Assembly (NCBI GenBank): GCA_963805445.1
Contig: CAWDUI010000003.1
Location: 124,001-188,000, forward strand
Length of the DNA stretch: 64,000 nt
Reading direction: 5' to 3'
Source: JAENVT01 sp963805445
Lineage (GTDB): Bacteria; Actinomycetota; Acidimicrobiia; Acidimicrobiales; Ilumatobacteraceae
Position 1 is the stretch's first letter; each line of letters begins with the position of its first letter. This document shows, piece after piece, positions 1-9,146 of the stretch. The notes under the pieces were generated by a model, which worked only from the letters and a program-made list of their open reading frames with translations, did no database searches and was not told the origin of the DNA. The translations under genes and the position numbers were made by a program.

Positions 1-2095
1 AAGCCGAGGCCCGCTTCGAGCACCGAATCGGTGTTGTCGATGTCGTGACCGTAGTCGCGGTAGCCCTTCTCCATCCGCAGGCTGCCGAGGGCCTTGAGGC
101 CTGCATGACGAAGCCCGAACGCCTCGCCCGCGGTGACGATGCGGTCGTAGACGTGTACCGCCTGCTCGGCCGACACGTACAACTCGTACCCCAGCTCGCC
201 GAGGTAGGTGATCCGCACACACAGGAGGTGCGCGAAGCCGATGTCGATGTACCGTGCCGTGCGGAACGGGAACGAATCGTTCGACAGGTCCGCCGAGGTG
301 ATCGATTGCAGCAACTCGCGCGACCGCGGGCCTTGCACGTTCAACTGCGCGTACCCAGCGGTGACATCGGTGGCGATCGCGTGCTGATCTCCGAAATGGC
401 GTCGCATGCGGGTTTCGACGTGCCGATGCGCCGTGTCGGTGGCGACGACCCAGTATCGGTCCTCATCGAGTTTCGTCACGGTGAGGTCGGCTTCGATCGT
501 GCCTGCCTCGTTCAACCACTGCGTGTACGTGATCTCGCCGCAGCCGGCATCGACGTTGTTCGCCGAGAGCTGGTTCAGCAACCGGCCGGCATCGCGGCCC
601 TGCACCAGGAACTTCGACATGAACGACATGTCCATCACGATCACGTCGTTGCGTGCGGCCTCGTGCTCGGCGCGCCAGTAGTCGAACCAGTTCTGCCGGC
701 CCCACGACAACCGCTGGACCTTCGGTTCGACCCCTTCTGGGGCGTACCAGTCCGCACCCTCCCATCCGCTGACGTCCTTGAAGTAGGCGCGCTGCGCCTC
801 CAACCGCTGGTGGATCGGCGACACCTTCGCGTTCCTCGCCGTCGACATCGACTTGCCCGGATAGTGGCATTGGTAGACCATGCCGAGCGATTCGACGGTC
901 CGTGTGGCGCGGTACTCCGGGTTCGATTGGTACCGGTGCAGGCGGTCGATGTTGAAGCCGGTCACGTCGACGTCGGGCCGGCCGGTCAAGATCCAGTGCG
1001 CCAGCATGCGACCCATCCCACCACCGGTGAGGATGCCGACCGAGTTCATGCCGGCAGCGACGAAGTAGTTCTTCAGCTCCGGTGCTTCGCCGACGACCGG
1101 CAACAGGTCGGGCGTGAAGCTCTCCGGTCCACAGAAGAACAGACGGACGCCGGTTTCCATCGAGATCGGCACGCGACCCATCGCCCGTTCGACGTACGGG
1201 CCCATGCGATCCCAGTCGGGCTGGATGACGCCGAAGGAGAAGTCGTTCGGGATGGCCGCAACGTTCCAAGGTGCGCACACCGCCTCGAACAGCCCGATCA
1301 TCAACCCGCCGCCTTCCTCCCGGTAGTAGCCGTAGTTGGCGGGGTCTTCGATCACCGGCCACGTGTTCGACAGGCCGTCGATCGGCTCCGTGATCAGGTA
1401 GTAGTGCTCGGCGGCCTGCAGCGGGATGTTGATACCGGCCGCCTCGCCCAGCTGGCGGGCCCACATGCCGGCGCAGTTGACGACGATCTCGGCTTCGATG
1501 TCGCCTTGGTCGGTACGCACTCCTGTGACCTCGCCATCTCGCCGGAGGACGTCGATCACCGAGACGCCCTCGATGATCGTCGCACCCAGCAGACGTGCTC
1601 CCTTGGCCAGCGCCATGGTCACGTCGACCGGGTTGGCACGGCCGTCCTCTTTCACGTAGAACCCGGCGAGGACGTCGTCGGTTCTCGCCAGCGGGAAACA
1701 GTTCGCCGACCTCGGTGGCGGAGATCTCGTGCACATCCACACCGCAGTAACGGTTGAACACGCTGACCCGGCGGTACTCCTCGAGCCGGTCGGGCTCTGT
1801 CGCCAGTTCGATGAAGCCGACAGGGTTGAACCCGGTCGATTGACCGGTCTCGGCTTCCAGCCGGCGAGTAGAGATCGCTGGTGTACTTGCGCATCTCCGT
1901 CGAGGTCTCCGAGAGCGAGCCGAACGTGACCATCAGGCCGGCGGCATGCCACGTCGTACCCGACGTCAGCTTGTCGCGCTCCAGCACGACGACGTCGCTG
2001 CAACCCATGTGGGCGAGGTGGTACGCAACCGAGCAGCCGATCACCCCACCGCCGATCACGACGACGCGAGCGCGCTCTGGCAACGACGATGGCAT
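1..2095 (-). CDS. FAD-dependent amine dehydrogenase with GcvT domain (dimethylglycine/sarcosine dehydrogenase-like), partial, frameshifted
   Basis: The gene begins at ATG 2095 and runs off the left edge, so the C-terminus is missing (about 698 codons are seen; the family usually has 800-850). The N-terminus carries a dinucleotide-binding motif (VVIGGGVIGCSVAYHLA) and TSGTTWHAAGL, the region that holds the covalent FAD histidine in dimethylglycine dehydrogenases. After about residue 430 comes an aminomethyltransferase (GcvT)-like part that would hand formaldehyde to tetrahydrofolate. By family it should oxidatively demethylate a small N-methylated amine such as sarcosine or dimethylglycine; the substrate cannot be read from the sequence. 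Reading breaks near 1868 and 1691 (an apparent extra base each time); conserved protein continues in the new frame on both sides. A -10-like TACACT lies 9 nt upstream of the start. Confidence 0.85.
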
Positions 2096-2104
2096 GAGGG
2101 CCGA

Positions 2105-2110
2105 GTGTAT
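2105..2110 (-). promoter_or_regulatory. -10 box (TACACT) of the amine dehydrogenase gene
   Basis: TANNNT hexamer on the minus strand, 9 nt before ATG 2095, with no Shine-Dalgarno in between. It fits the near-leaderless promoter layout seen at many genes of this window. Confidence 0.4.
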
Positions 2111-2240
2111 TCACGCTCGCTAACCTCGCCCATCAGTGCCCACAACCGCATCCCGGCCCCTCGGGCACCGTGGCGACGTTCGACCAATCCACATCCGTGT
2201 CGGCAACGAACGAGTCACATGACTGAGTGGGCGTTGTCGC

Positions 2241-2838
2241 ATGCTGCGTAACGCCGCGCGCCGGAGAGCGTTCGAGCGCCCCGGTCCGGATGATTCCGAC
2301 GACCTCGGGAACCTGCTCAGCAGGTCCGGCCGAGGTGACCAATCCGCCTTTGCCGAGCTGTACGACCGATTGGCACCGCTGCTGTACGGCGTCGTCGTGA
2401 AGGTGGTGCGTGATCCCTCGCAGAGCGAGGAGGTCACCCAAGAGGCATTCATCGAATTGTGGCGGTTGGCGCCGCGCTACGAACGCGTCGCGTGGGTCCG
2501 TCAGGTCGTGGGCGGTCACGCTCGCCCACCGCCGGGCAATCGACCGGGTTCGCTCCGAGCAGGCGAGCAGAGATCGCGCCGAGCGCGATGCACACAAGCA
2601 ACCAATCCAATCGAGCGACGTTGCCGAACAAGTGGTGGCCAACATCGAGGGAACTCGGGTGCGCAAGGCGCTCGAGCGCTTGACCGAGATGCAACGGCAA
2701 GCAGTGGAGCTGGCCTACTTTGGAGGACACAGCTACCGCGAGGTCGCCTTGCTCCTCGACGTTGCAGAAGGAACGATCAAGACGAGGATTCGTGACGGGA
2801 TGATTCGATTGCGCGATGAACTGGGGGTTGCCACATGA
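2241..2838 (+). CDS. sigK: ECF RNA polymerase sigma factor, SigK-like (frameshifted)
   Basis: Extracytoplasmic-function sigma factor of about 199 codons. Region 2 is visible as DQSAFAELYDRLAPLLYGVV followed by SEEVTQEAFIELWRLAPRY. Region 4 is ERLTEMQRQAVELAYFGG then SYREVALLLDVAEGTIKTR, a helix-turn-helix that reads the -35 element. The reading frame breaks near 2490, between the two regions (WRLAPRYER, then GSVRSWAVTLAHRRAIDRVR in the next frame); both halves are well conserved, so a one-base consensus error is likely. The stop overlaps the next start (ATGA at 2835-2838), so it is translationally coupled to its anti-sigma factor. The assignment to SigK rather than another ECF group rests on the RskA-type partner. 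Confidence 0.85.
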
Positions 2839-3557
2839 GCGGCACCGACATTCATCAACTTGCCGCGGCATATGCGCTGGATGCCGTCGACGATCGCGAG
2901 CGCGCCGAGTTCGAGGCCCACTACCCGTCCTGCCCAGTGTGCCGCCCCGAGATCACCGGGTTCCGCGAGACGCTGTCGCAGGTCGCCGCGGCCGGCACCG
3001 TCGCACCTCCCACATCGCTGAAGGCCCACGTGTTGGCCGAGATCGCCGTGACCCGCCAACTCTCCCCGCTGCTGCCTGCGGGGGTCGTCGATCTGGCAAC
3101 GCATCGGCAGCATCGTCAACGAATGCTGCGGGCCGTGTCGGTTGCCGCAGCGTTGATCCTCATCGCACTCGGCGCATTCGTGGTCGGGCGACGATCCGGC
3201 GACACAACCGACTACGCCCATGCCGCGGAACGGGTCTTTGCCGAGCCCGACGTGAAGATCGCCACGCTGCGCGGGAACGGAACCGGCTCGTTCAAGGTCG
3301 CCTGGTCTCCGGCGCTCGAGCAAGCCGTGGTGATGGGCGACGGCTTGGTCGACCCTGGGAGCGGCAAGGCCTATGAGCTGTGGATGATCGACGACGCCGG
3401 CCCGCACGCCATGCACATGCTCGACCGGGCCGCCGGCGGCCGCGTGCGCAAGCCCGTCGCCGTCAACGGGTCGCCGACGCAATGGGCCGTGACGGTCGAG
3501 CCCGCTGGCGGCGTGGAAGCCCCGACCAGCGACCCGATCTTCGCCGGCGCCGTCTAA
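2835..3557 (+). CDS. rskA: Anti-sigma factor, RskA-like
   Basis: A 240-residue membrane protein that should hold the upstream sigma factor inactive at the membrane. The cytoplasmic N-terminus (about residues 1-70) contains the zinc anti-sigma motif H-x3-C-x2-C (AHYPSCPVC). A single membrane span follows (about residues 100-120, SVAAALILIALGAFVVG). The extracytoplasmic C-terminal half is the RskA domain, with the typical KAYELWMIDDAGP and a closing VTVEPAGGVEAPTSDPIFAG. In known systems regulated proteolysis of this protein frees the sigma factor. The start ATG overlaps the sigK stop. Nothing is truncated or broken. Confidence 0.9.
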   Translation: MSGTDIHQLAAAYALDAVDDRERAEFEAHYPSCPVCRPEITGFRETLSQVAAAGTVAPPTSLKAHVLAEIAVTRQLSPLLPAGVVDLATHRQHRQRMLRAVSVAAALILIALGAFVVGRRSGDTTDYAHAAERVFAEPDVKIATLRGNGTGSFKVAWSPALEQAVVMGDGLVDPGSGKAYELWMIDDAGPHAMHMLDRAAGGRVRKPVAVNGSPTQWAVTVEPAGGVEAPTSDPIFAGAV

Positions 3558-3599
3558 CCCCGGTTCGAGTGTTTCGAGGCCAACGATCTCGTCGACGAT

Positions 3600-4110
3600 G
3601 CCGGCCTCGCTCAAGGTGTCGGTGGCGGCTCGGATCATCGGTCGGAACTGGTGGACATCGCCACCGTCGTTGGACACCTCGCCGGCGATGATGATCTGGT
3701 CCTCGGTGGCGACCGCTGGAGCGTTGAACGCTTGCAAATATCCGCGATTGGTCTTCATCACCCGACTGTCGGGATCGACAACGTTGACTCGCACATCCGC
3801 ATCGAGCGTGAACGCGTCAGCTTTGCGACCACTCATCTGTTTGCCGGACGCGCCAACACCTCGTCCTCGCGGACCCGACGTTGTCGCATCTTGGCGTCGA
3901 ACACGCCGCGGTCAACATCATCGCGAGCATCCACTGCGCTTTGGCAGCGTGGAAACGCGCCTGGCGGGCCACCCGGCCACGCAGCATCGCCGGCGGCTCA
4001 TTGTCATCGCCGGCAGCGTCGTCGGCGTCATCGGCGGTCTCAGCGTCGGTGAACATCGCCTCGACGGTGTCGTCGATGAACGACCTGGACCGGTTCGAGC
4101 CACACCCAAG
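3600..4110 (-). pseudogene. Relic of an IS1182-type DDE transposase
   Basis: Minus-strand fragments of a transposase are readable in more than one frame: upstream FIDDTVEAMFTDAETADD and RGRVARQARFHAAKAQWML, downstream NVVDPDSRVMKTNRGYLQ, AVATEDQIIIAGEV and GGDVHQFRPMIRAATDTL. The DPDSRVMKT...Y.QAFNAQ-type block is typical of the IS1182 / IS5-like DDE family. Reading breaks near 3920 and 3850, and both ends are missing: the 3' part stops at about 3600, just after the rskA stop, and the 5' part fades just before the methyltransferase stop at 4130. No terminal inverted repeats were found. It is a dead insertion filling the 570-nt gap. Confidence 0.7.
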
Positions 4111-4129
4111 TGGGCGCCGAACACTCGAC

Positions 4130-5002
4130 TCAGTTCTTGAAGGCGGCGCTGAGGGCGGCGATGTGGGAGGGGCCGATGCCACAGCAGCCGCCGATCATCG
4201 CCAGGTCGACCGATGCGGCCCACTGCTTGGCCAGGTCGACGTACTCGTCTTCCGGGATGATGTCGACGAACTGCCATTCGGGCATCGTGAAGTAGCCGGA
4301 TTCGGCATAAGCGCCCAGCGAGCCACGCCAGTGGCGGCGCACGACCTCCAGCGCAGAGGTGGTCAGATGCGGCGCAGTGTGCATGACCGAGACCATCGCC
4401 GGCGCCGACCGCAGCAGTGAGTCGACGAAGTCGTCGAGCAGCCAGTTGGGACGGCCGAACCCGATCAGCGCCCCGTCATCGTCCTGCTCGACGGAGATGC
4501 CGACCCAGACAGGCAGGCCGGTGGCCGCCGCCGCCTCGGTCGCCCAGACCGAGTAGTCGCCATCGCGCATCATCTCCATGGCGATCACGTCCGCGCCGGC
4601 CTTGACGAATCCGTCGGCCTTGCGGGCGAACAGTCGTCGCGCCTCGGACTCCGGCCACTGCCGCAGCATCTCGCTGCGGTCGCTGCCGGGTACCCCTGGG
4701 CGCATCACCGAGAACGACCCGGCAACGGGCACGGACCCTCCGCCGGCCTCTCGCGCCAGCCGCACCGCCGCGGCGTCGATGAGGGCGACATCGTCGTCGC
4801 GCCCGAGGTGGTTGAACAGCAACGGGCTGGTCGCGTACGTGTTGGCGATCAGGACCTCGGCGCCGGCATCGAGGTACTGGCGATGGGCCTCCCGGACGAC
4901 CTCGGGATGGGTGAGGTTGGCGTCGGCAACCCACGTGTCGCTGTGCATCGGTGCGCCGAGCGCCTGGATCAAGGTGCCGGTGCCGCCGTCGAGGATCATC
5001 AT
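4130..5002 (-). CDS. Homocysteine S-methyltransferase family protein (MmuM-like)
   Basis: About 290 residues of the zinc-dependent homocysteine methyltransferase family, which moves a methyl group from a donor such as S-methylmethionine to homocysteine to make methionine. The N-terminal ILDGGTGTLIQALG loop and the C-terminal IGGCCGIGP, which supplies two zinc-binding cysteines, are present; the third cysteine normally lies in the middle of the barrel and is not obvious (the equivalent segment reads NTYATSP), so activity on homocysteine is not certain. I prefer ATG 5002 over the more upstream TTG 5011, because a TAGCTT -10 box sits 7 nt before 5002 and would make the transcript leaderless. It is divergent from the oxidoreductase at 5058. 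Confidence 0.8.
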   Translation of the reverse strand: MMILDGGTGTLIQALGAPMHSDTWVADANLTHPEVVREAHRQYLDAGAEVLIANTYATSPLLFNHLGRDDDVALIDAAAVRLAREAGGGSVPVAGSFSVMRPGVPGSDRSEMLRQWPESEARRLFARKADGFVKAGADVIAMEMMRDGDYSVWATEAAAATGLPVWVGISVEQDDDGALIGFGRPNWLLDDFVDSLLRSAPAMVSVMHTAPHLTTSALEVVRRHWRGSLGAYAESGYFTMPEWQFVDIIPEDEYVDLAKQWAASVDLAMIGGCCGIGPSHIAALSAAFKN

Positions 5003-5009
5003 CGCTGGC

Positions 5010-5015
5010 AAGCTA
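5010..5015 (-). promoter_or_regulatory. -10 box (TAGCTT) of the homocysteine methyltransferase gene
   Basis: TANNNT on the minus strand 7 nt before ATG 5002. The lack of a Shine-Dalgarno points to a leaderless transcript and supports ATG 5002 as the start. Confidence 0.45.
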
Positions 5016-5045
5016 TCGGCTCGGCGTGCGCCGGATCAGTCGGCC

Positions 5046-5051
5046 TACAGT
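5046..5051 (+). promoter_or_regulatory. -10 box (TACAGT) of the quinone oxidoreductase gene
   Basis: TANNNT with a 6-nt gap to ATG 5058 and no Shine-Dalgarno, which predicts a leaderless mRNA. Confidence 0.5.
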
Positions 5052-5057
5052 GACCTG

Positions 5058-6038
5058 ATGCGCGCAGCTCGACTCCACACCATCGGCGGAACCCTCCAGC
5101 TCGACGAACTCCCTGATCCTCAGCCAGGCCCCGACGAACAACTCGTCGACATCGCCTACGCGTCGGTCAACCCGCTCGATGTCTGGATCACCCAAGGCTC
5201 GATCGGCGCGGCGGCCGCCAACCTGCCGTGGACGCCGGGCACCGAGGCCACCGGCCACGTCGGCGGGCGCCCCGTGCTGGTGCGCGGCGGTGGCATGGGC
5301 GTGATCCGCCAAGGCTTGTACTGCAGCCGGATTGCCGTGCCCGACGCGTGGCTCCTTCCTCTCGCCGACGACGTCGATCTGGCCCAGGCCGCGGCCATCC
5401 CGGTAGCCGGCATCACCGCCTGGCAGGCGTTGCACAGCCGCGCCCGGGTCGAGGCGGGCGACAAGGTGCTCGTGCTCGGCGCCAGCGGTGGGGTCGGCGC
5501 CCTCGCCGTGCAGTTGGCCAAGGCCGCCGGGGCGACGGTGTGGGGCCAGACCGGCTCGGCCAACAAGGTCGACGGCATCACCGCCAACGGCGCCGACCAC
5601 GCGGTGGTGACCGGCGCCGACGGTCTGGAAGCGGCGGTCCAGTCGTACCAGCCGACCGTCATCCTCGATTCGTTGGGCGGGCCGTTCACTGATGCCGCCA
5701 TCGCCGCGATCGCAAACCAGGGACGTCTCGTGGTGTACGGCACCTCGAACGACGAGCAGGTCTCGATCAACCTCCGACGCCTCTACCGCAAGAGCGTCAA
5801 CCTGCTCGGCTACGGCGGCATGGTCGATACCCCCGACGAGCAACGCATCGCCCTCGAGACGCTGATGTCGATGCTCGCGGCCGGAACGTTGCGCGTACCG
5901 ATCGGCGAGCTGCTTCCACTGGCAGGCGCTGCCGACGCCCACGCCCGCATCCTCGGGCGCAGCGTGGAAGGCAAGATCCTGCTGGATTGCCAGAAAGTGA
6001 CTAGAGGCGCGGCGGCGGGAGCTCGTCGGCGGCGTTGA
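5058..6038 (+). CDS. Zinc-less medium-chain dehydrogenase / NADPH:quinone oxidoreductase
   Basis: About 326 residues of the quinone oxidoreductase branch of the MDR superfamily, which reduces quinones or enones with NADPH in the cytosol. Visible features are the GroES-like N-terminus (SVNPLDVWITQG), the entry to the nucleotide fold (AAAIPVAGITAWQAL), and the Rossmann loop VLGASGGVGALAVQLAK. The structural-zinc cysteines of alcohol dehydrogenases are absent. Typical homologues end at about GKILLD; here the frame continues 13 codons further and overlaps the 3' end of the convergent protease gene by 38 nt, so the true stop may be slightly different. The start is ATG 5058, behind a leaderless-type -10. 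Confidence 0.85.
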   Translation: MRAARLHTIGGTLQLDELPDPQPGPDEQLVDIAYASVNPLDVWITQGSIGAAAANLPWTPGTEATGHVGGRPVLVRGGGMGVIRQGLYCSRIAVPDAWLLPLADDVDLAQAAAIPVAGITAWQALHSRARVEAGDKVLVLGASGGVGALAVQLAKAAGATVWGQTGSANKVDGITANGADHAVVTGADGLEAAVQSYQPTVILDSLGGPFTDAAIAAIANQGRLVVYGTSNDEQVSINLRRLYRKSVNLLGYGGMVDTPDEQRIALETLMSMLAAGTLRVPIGELLPLAGAADAHARILGRSVEGKILLDCQKVTRGAAAGARRRR

Positions 6039-8415
6039 CGAGCTGACCGACCGTCGGGACCAACACCGGCAGCGGCACCTCGACACGGCCGGTCATGCGA
6101 TGGGCCAGGAGGGCCTCGTTGTGGTACCGGTCGGCGACTTCGAGGAACGACGGGTGGTGGTAGTCGCGGCCGTTGATCTTCGGGCCCTGCCGGCCCTCGA
6201 AGATCGCCGTGACGTCCTCACCGGAGATCGTCTTGTGGGTCTCCAGGGCGTGGGCGATCGCCAGCACCATCAGCCGGTTCTCGTGCAGCAGTCGCGACGC
6301 CTCGTCGAGGATCTGGGCGAGGCGCAGCTCGATGCGGTTGCCCATGTTGGCACGGTGCCGGGCTTCGGAGTCTTCCTTGTCGGCGGGCGTCGCGTAGCCG
6401 CCACCACCACCGATCAACTCCTGGATCACCGACTGGGCGGCGATCGTGTCACCCATGCCGTACGCGCTCTCCATCACGGTTGCGAAATACGTGGCCGTTC
6501 GGAGATCGCCGTTGACCCCTGCCGAGCTGTCACCGTCGAAGAACATCCGCTCGCCGGCCAACGACGCCAGCGACACCAAGATGTCGATCTCGTACATCGA
6601 CCGCCAGTTGACGAAGGTGTCGTCGCTCTTGTTGCTCATGACGACGCCGTAGTAGCCCGCGCCGGGTTCGATGCTGACGAAATCGATCTCGTAGTGGCGC
6701 CGCTTGAGGTAGGCGGTGACTGCGTGGCACGCCTCGTGGATCGCGATGGCGTGGCGCTCGCGTTCCACGAACTCGACCTGCTCGTGCTCGCCCACGCGGC
6801 GCAGGTAGCGAGCCTGCAACACGTCGGCCCACGTGACCACGTCGCGCCCTTCGCGCAGGGCCACCAGCACGGCCTCGTTCACGAGGTCCTTGATGCTGGC
6901 GCCGGTCGCCCCTGGGGTCATCGTCGACAGACGTTCGATCTCCGGCGACGTGACCGTGTGGCGGATCTTTTCGAAGTAGCCCTGGAACGTGCGCGCCCTG
7001 CCGTCCTTCATCGGATAGCCGACCTTGTACATGCGGTCGATTCGACCGGGCCGCAGCAGCGCCGCGTCGAGCGCGTTGGGCAGGTTGGTCGCGAACATGT
7101 GCAGGATGCGATAGCGAGGCGGTGGCTTCGGCTTCATGGTGAGGAAGCTGCGGAAGCGTCGAGAGAAGAAGCCGCGCGGCTTGTTCAACCCGTTCATCTC
7201 GGTCAGCAACGCCTGCAACGTGCCGGCGCCACCCATGCCGCCCATTCCGCCCATGATGATGCCGTCACGCCACGAGTGCGTCTTGGTCGGCGTTGCCGGC
7301 TCCGCCGCGGCGTGTTGCTGCTGCAACCAGCTGGTGATCTCCCGCTGACCGTGGGGGCTGAGCCACTTCGCCGACTCGTACTGCTCGATCGTCGCCTTCT
7401 CGTCGAAGCCGCCGCCCGTCGTGCCGCCGCGGCTGCCCAGCACGTCGGCCTCGTCGAAGAAGACCACCACACCGCCGTACCGCAAGGCCAACCTGCGCAG
7501 CTTGCGATAGAGGTGCTTGATCTTCATCGGGGCGACACCGATGAAGGTCTGCACGAAGGCGGACGGGTCGACGAACACGTACGGCTTGCCGGTCTCGCCT
7601 GCGGATGCTTCGGCCATCAACGTCTTGCCGGTACCCGGTGGGCCCCACAGCAAGATGCCTCCGGGGACGTACCCACCGCGATCCTCGATCTCCTTCGGGC
7701 GCTCGAGGAAGTCGAGGTTCTCCTTGACGCGGCGAACGACGTGATCCTGGCCCCAGATGTCGCTGAAGCGGGTCTTGATCTCCCCCGGCTTGAAGGTCTC
7801 GACACCACCGATGAAGAAGATCCCGAAGAAGAACACGATGTAGACCAGGCCGCCCAGCGTGCTGAGGGCAATCGTCAACCCGACCGGCAGGCCGAGGGCC
7901 GGGTTGATGAAGATGTTGCGGAAGATCCGGGCCGGCGCCTCGGCCAGCGCCTGCAGCATGTTGACCCCCCACATCCACGACAGGATCGTGCCGACGATCG
8001 CGAGGAAGATCAGACGCTTGACCAGCTTCGACACGCGGAACCGGGTGTACGGCTTCATTCGGCTCATCAGCGACTCCCAGCCGCCGAACACCTTCTTCTG
8101 CCAGAACTGGTGCCAGCCCTTCGAATGCTCCGAGATGATGTTGTGGATCTGGCGGACGACCTCGAGACCGGCGAGGATCAGCACCCACCACTTGGCGCGC
8201 AACTGATCTCGGAGCGCATCACCCCACGACATGAGGGGAATGTCGGTCTTCTGCTGCGACGTGACCAGGCCCAAGAAGACGGCGAGCAGGACCAAGACCT
8301 TCAGCCGGTCGAAGAAGAACATCTTGCGGCGTACGGGTGGATCGCGGTCGTCGATGACCGGCTGGTGCACCGATGTGCCGATCGGGGTGAGAGCCGAACC
8401 ATTCATACTCATCAT
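6001..8415 (-). CDS. Membrane-anchored AAA+ zinc metalloprotease, FtsH-related
   Basis: About 804 residues. The first 250 hold several hydrophobic spans (LKVLVLLAVFLGLV; LIFLAIVGTILSWMWGV; a long one near LVYIVFFFGIFFIGGVE), unlike FtsH with its two spans and periplasmic domain. The AAA+ module follows: Walker A GPPGTGKT, Walker B VVVFFDEAD, and the arginine-finger region ALLRPGRIDR. The M41-type protease domain has HEACH (HExxH zinc site) and, downstream, GERMFFDGDSSAGVNGDL, where FtsH places its third zinc ligand. A Gly/Met-rich insert (GGMGGMGGAG) interrupts the ATPase. Probable role: ATP-driven degradation of membrane or misfolded proteins. ATG 8415 overlaps the stop of the upstream lipoprotein gene, with GGAGG 5 nt before it. 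The substrate is unknown. Confidence 0.85.
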   Translation of the reverse strand: MMSMNGSALTPIGTSVHQPVIDDRDPPVRRKMFFFDRLKVLVLLAVFLGLVTSQQKTDIPLMSWGDALRDQLRAKWWVLILAGLEVVRQIHNIISEHSKGWHQFWQKKVFGGWESLMSRMKPYTRFRVSKLVKRLIFLAIVGTILSWMWGVNMLQALAEAPARIFRNIFINPALGLPVGLTIALSTLGGLVYIVFFFGIFFIGGVETFKPGEIKTRFSDIWGQDHVVRRVKENLDFLERPKEIEDRGGYVPGGILLWGPPGTGKTLMAEASAGETGKPYVFVDPSAFVQTFIGVAPMKIKHLYRKLRRLALRYGGVVVFFDEADVLGSRGGTTGGGFDEKATIEQYESAKWLSPHGQREITSWLQQQHAAAEPATPTKTHSWRDGIIMGGMGGMGGAGTLQALLTEMNGLNKPRGFFSRRFRSFLTMKPKPPPRYRILHMFATNLPNALDAALLRPGRIDRMYKVGYPMKDGRARTFQGYFEKIRHTVTSPEIERLSTMTPGATGASIKDLVNEAVLVALREGRDVVTWADVLQARYLRRVGEHEQVEFVERERHAIAIHEACHAVTAYLKRRHYEIDFVSIEPGAGYYGVVMSNKSDDTFVNWRSMYEIDILVSLASLAGERMFFDGDSSAGVNGDLRTATYFATVMESAYGMGDTIAAQSVIQELIGGGGGYATPADKEDSEARHRANMGNRIELRLAQILDEASRLLHENRLMVLAIAHALETHKTISGEDVTAIFEGRQGPKINGRDYHHPSFLEVADRYHNEALLAHRMTGRVEVPLPVLVPTVGQLVNAADELPPPRL

Positions 8416-9062
8416 CCGATCCTCCACGAGTTGACGATCTTGTCGATTTCGGCAGCCGACTTGTCGTAACAGGCCGGGTTGCAGACCACTTCGAGGGCGT
8501 ACAGGCGCGATTGCGACGGACTGAAGAACGTCGACAGATTGATCGTGAGCACCCAATCACTGGTCTTGGTGCTCCGCACCCGGTAGACCACATGAGAACC
8601 GCTGACCTTGGCGTTGGTCGGCTTGGCGTCGAAGTCGATCACGTCCGACAAACCGTCGTCCTCGGCGGCCGGAAGGAGGGGGTCGAACGAGACCAGGCCG
8701 ACGACGCGGCGAGCAAGCGACGCCGAGAGCTGTTGGTTGAAGACGCCCGTGGTCTCGTAGACGGTCATCGTGGCGAACGGCGAGTCGCCCGTGAGATCCG
8801 ACTGCTGCTGCGCATCCTGCTGTGTCGACACGACGCTCTTGGAGATCACCTTGGCGTCGCTGGTGGCCGCCAGAACAGGATCTTGCAGCGAGTCGGACAC
8901 CTTGACGTCGTGCCACGAGTTGGGCACGCGGAGGTAGACCTTCTCGTCACGGTTGGCGAGGAAGCGATGGCCGGATGATCCGCAAGCGGACAGGACCATG
9001 AGCGCCGCCACAACCGAACCCCAGCGCCGTCCGTTGGAAACGATCCGCAAAGTCTCGCTCAT
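8412..9062 (-). CDS. Putative lipoprotein upstream of the membrane protease
   Basis: About 216 residues. From ATG 9062 the N-terminus has a short basic stretch, a hydrophobic core (SVVAALMVLSAC) and a lipobox, so the mature protein should be lipid-anchored outside the membrane. The rest (for example VYLRVPNSWHDVKV and the closing KIVNSWRIG) resembles small PsbP/LpqN-type secreted domains, but I cannot assign a function. Its stop overlaps the protease start (ATGATGA), which implies translational coupling, and it may present substrates to or regulate the protease (inference). An alternative start exists 11 codons upstream. Confidence 0.7.
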   Translation of the reverse strand: MSETLRIVSNGRRWGSVVAALMVLSACGSSGHRFLANRDEKVYLRVPNSWHDVKVSDSLQDPVLAATSDAKVISKSVVSTQQDAQQQSDLTGDSPFATMTVYETTGVFNQQLSASLARRVVGLVSFDPLLPAAEDDGLSDVIDFDAKPTNAKVSGSHVVYRVRSTKTSDWVLTINLSTFFSPSQSRLYALEVVCNPACYDKSAAEIDKIVNSWRIG

Positions 9063-9108
9063 TCCTGATCGGAAGCACAACCATTCGGGGGCCAAAATGG
9101 GCCGTATT

Positions 9109-9122
9109 GCCCACTATTTCGC
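9109..9122 (+). repeat. Left copy of a 14-bp inverted repeat flanking the DinB-superfamily gene
   Basis: GCCCACTATTTCGC occurs here and, perfectly inverted, at 9729-9742. The pair brackets the gene at 9147-9692 and nothing else. It could be the ends of a small mobile unit or paired regulatory sites. Confidence 0.6.
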
Positions 9123-9146
9123 CGCCCGAGAACGTCGCCGATGTCG

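Noticed and set aside
6100..8469. A 789-residue plus-strand frame opposite the FtsH-like gene
   Set aside because: It is a high-GC antisense shadow with Arg/Gln/His-rich low-complexity content; the minus strand has AAA+ and HExxH motifs.
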